Shown: piece by piece, positions 62,666 to 64,000 of the stretch | Layout of the letters: each line of letters starts with the position of its first letter | Position numbering within the stretch: the first letter of the stretch is position 1 | Origin: Engelhardtia mirabilis | GTDB taxonomy: Bacteria > Planctomycetota > UBA1135 > GCA-002686595 | Direction of reading: 5' to 3' | Length of the DNA stretch: 64,000 bases | Assembly: GCF_007748095.1 (NCBI RefSeq) | Contig: NZ_CP036287.1 | Location: 3,596,001 to 3,660,000 of the forward strand | Notes under the pieces: model-generated | Database searches by the model: none | Seen by the model: only the letters and a program-made list of their open reading frames with translations | Told to the model about the DNA's origin: nothing | Position numbers and translations under genes: made by a program

Positions 62666-62805
62666 ACTCCACCGAGCGGGAGCTGGCCGAGACTCAGAAG
62701 GCCCTCGGCCGCACGCGCGGGACGCTGGCCAACGTGCTTGGACTCGCGGCGCTTTTCAGCCCGAGCCCCAAGCCAAACACCTCGAGCATGGTCGCGGATG
62801 ACTGA
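62662..62805 (+). CDS. very small hypothetical protein
   Basis: A 47-codon frame from TTG 62662 encodes NSTERELAETQKALGRTRGT then LANVLGLAALFSPSPKPN. The TTGA overlap with the previous stop matches the local pattern. A single amphipathic helix is predicted. It is the last gene of the coupled run. Confidence 0.45.
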   Translation: MNSTERELAETQKALGRTRGTLANVLGLAALFSPSPKPNTSSMVADD

Positions 62806-62887
62806 TCGTCCGCACTCACTGCCTCTGAGGCACCGAACGCGCGGCTGTGGTTTGCCGCGTGGTCATGGCTGGCGGGCGGGTCGTCTT

Positions 62888-62902
62888 CGGGCGGCTCGCC
62901 CG
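62888..62902 (+). terminator. Short hairpin after the phage operon
   Basis: CGGGCG-GCT-CGCCCG followed by CTTTCC lies 82 bp after the last coupled gene. It is a weak candidate terminator. Confidence 0.35.
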
Positions 62903-62939
62903 CTTTCCAGTCCCAAATCCTGCACTCCCTGAGGGATAG

Positions 62940-63242
62940 ATGGCGCGATTTCACACGATCACCGGTAGGGCTCCGAGGCCGGTTGGGGGCCCGCGGTGCC
63001 CGAACTGCGGCCATGACCGAAGTTGGTCCAGGCGAAGCCATGCCGAAAGCGCTTGCCGCCGCCGCCGGCGAGTGTGCGGTGACTGCGGGCAACTCTTCGA
63101 GACCGAGGAGCGCTCGGTGCTTGTCTATCCGGCCCACATGGCAACGTTTCCCGATCCGCACGCGGCGAGTGAGCTGCGCCGTGAGGCGTGGAAGCTTCTG
63201 GAGTCCATCGACTCAGCTCCCGAGGATCGCGAGGCGTCGTGA
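62940..63242 (+). CDS. NrdR-like zinc-ribbon protein
   Basis: The 100-residue protein has a zinc ribbon very like the N-terminus of NrdR: CPNCGHDRSWSRRSHAESAC, then RRRRRVCGDCGQLFETEE. It lacks the NrdR ATP-cone, so it is not a full ribonucleotide-reductase repressor. It may be a phage DNA-binding protein or late regulator. Confidence 0.65.
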   Translation: MARFHTITGRAPRPVGGPRCPNCGHDRSWSRRSHAESACRRRRRVCGDCGQLFETEERSVLVYPAHMATFPDPHAASELRREAWKLLESIDSAPEDREAS

Positions 63243-63358
63243 GCCAGTGATCGCGCGCAGGGCCCAGGCGGAAGCTGGGGGCCTCGCGAGCTTCTGCAAT
63301 CAGGGGAGGCGACTGCTCCGGTCCTGGGGGCTGGGTCGACCTCTCCAACGCAGAAGCT

Positions 63359-64000
63359 ATGACCTCCACTCAGATCCTCGTCGCCGGCCGCATCGCGATC
63401 GCGACTCTGGCACTGGCCGCACTCGCCGCGGTCGCGGCCATCGCGCAAGAGGGCCCCGCGCCCTGGGCCGTTCCGATCCCGACCACTGCCGCCACCGTCC
63501 GCGTCACCGTCCCGGACACGCCGAGCGCCTGGCCCCTGCGCTTCATGGTGGGCACGCCGAAGGGCGTGGAGCTCCACCCGGGCGACCTCTCGCCGCTGAC
63601 CGTGCTCGCCCCTACCGGCGGCGGGAAGCTGGCGACGCAGATCGACTCGATCCTGCGCGAGCCCGACGGGTCGATCCGCTCCCTGTGGGTCTCGGCCATG
63701 ATCCCCGCCGGCCTCGAGGCTGGCTCCGAGCTGGCGATCAAGGTCATCGAGTCCCCGCGGCCGAAGCAGGGCCCAGCCCTCGCCCCGGTGATCCTCAAGG
63801 CACTCACCAAGCCGAACGGCTGGGGCTTCGAGGTCGCCGGCATCGATGGGGGCTGGTACGCCGCAAGGTTCGAGCGCCCGGCCACCGTGATCCGCGCGGG
63901 CCCGGTGGAGACCGTGTTCCGCATCTCCTCGCCGGTGCTCCCCGTGGTGCTCGAGAAGGACCCGGCTACGCAGCTCCCCCACCTCGGCGTCGTGACCATG
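63359..64000 (+). CDS. partial secreted protein, PcRGLX/YetA-like RIFT barrel
   Basis: The gene starts at ATG 63359 after CGCAGAAGCT and runs off the window with 214 codons read. A signal peptide (LVAGRIAIATLALAALAAVAAIA) is followed by a domain with VRVTVPDTPSAWPLRFMVG, HPGDLSPLTVLAP and REPDGSIRSLWVSAMIPAGLE. That pattern is the N-terminal RIFT barrel of rhamnogalacturonan-lyase (PcRGLX/YetA-like) proteins. In a phage setting it may be a polysaccharide-binding virion or secreted protein. The rest lies outside the window. Confidence 0.65.
   Translation, partial: MTSTQILVAGRIAIATLALAALAAVAAIAQEGPAPWAVPIPTTAATVRVTVPDTPSAWPLRFMVGTPKGVELHPGDLSPLTVLAPTGGGKLATQIDSILREPDGSIRSLWVSAMIPAGLEAGSELAIKVIESPRPKQGPALAPVILKALTKPNGWGFEVAGIDGGWYAARFERPATVIRAGPVETVFRISSPVLPVVLEKDPATQLPHLGVVTM

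Noticed and set aside
47711..64000. Phage structural, packaging or lysis genes
   Set aside because: No terminase, portal, capsid, tail or holin pattern is visible; only early-type genes lie in the window.

Overview
The window is a very GC-rich, densely packed bacterial genome segment. Lipobox signal peptides, a TamB/TamA-type outer-membrane assembly pair, an LpxR-like protein and several sulfatase-superfamily proteins point to a diderm bacterium. The gene style resembles Planctomycetota, but nothing in the window proves that assignment.

Positions 1-28818 look like chromosomal backbone: an LpxR-like lipoprotein, a secreted Kelch protein, two paralogous secreted proteins, an EamA transporter, a Nudix hydrolase, a DUF885-type lipoprotein, three alkaline-phosphatase-superfamily (sulfatase-like) proteins around an FAD oxidoreductase, tamB-tamA, a LapA-like protein, thiC, an aspartate-rich protein, a secreted alpha/beta hydrolase and a type III glutamine synthetase.

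Positions 29141-47720 lie between two copies of the 3' half of a tRNA gene that share a 45-bp perfect direct repeat, so this 18.5-kb stretch looks like an island. Its core is a complete diversity-generating retroelement (DGR). On the minus strand, in order, are a gene of unknown function, target gene 2 with variable repeat VR2, an HTH gene, avd, the template repeat (TR) and the reverse transcriptase. Target gene 1 (VR1) and target gene 3 (VR3) flank this on the plus strand. All three targets have the same architecture: an N-terminal trypsin-like protease, a NACHT/STAND NTPase, and a C-terminal formylglycine-generating-enzyme-like (C-type-lectin-fold) domain whose last residues are the variable repeat. 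Aligning TR with each VR by eye shows that almost every difference falls on a TR adenine, the hallmark of DGR mutagenesis. I infer a diversified recognition and signalling system resembling an NLR-type immune receptor. Two of the targets carry an 848-bp near-identical inverted repeat around the reverse-transcriptase cassette. A 24-nt motif follows every VR but not the TR.

Positions 47711-63242 are a phage early-type region, nearly all on the plus strand, in which most adjacent genes overlap by exactly 4 bp. It holds an RNA ligase, a DUF1376 replication protein with an internal AACCNGGTT array, an HNH nuclease, a C5 cytosine methyltransferase, a YqaJ-type exonuclease, RecT, an SMC/RecF-like ATPase, an XRE regulator, a DUF5131 protein and several small proteins. 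No integrase or structural gene is visible, so the element should continue past position 64000. The last gene (63359 onward, cut by the window end) resembles the PcRGLX/YetA N-terminal RIFT barrel.
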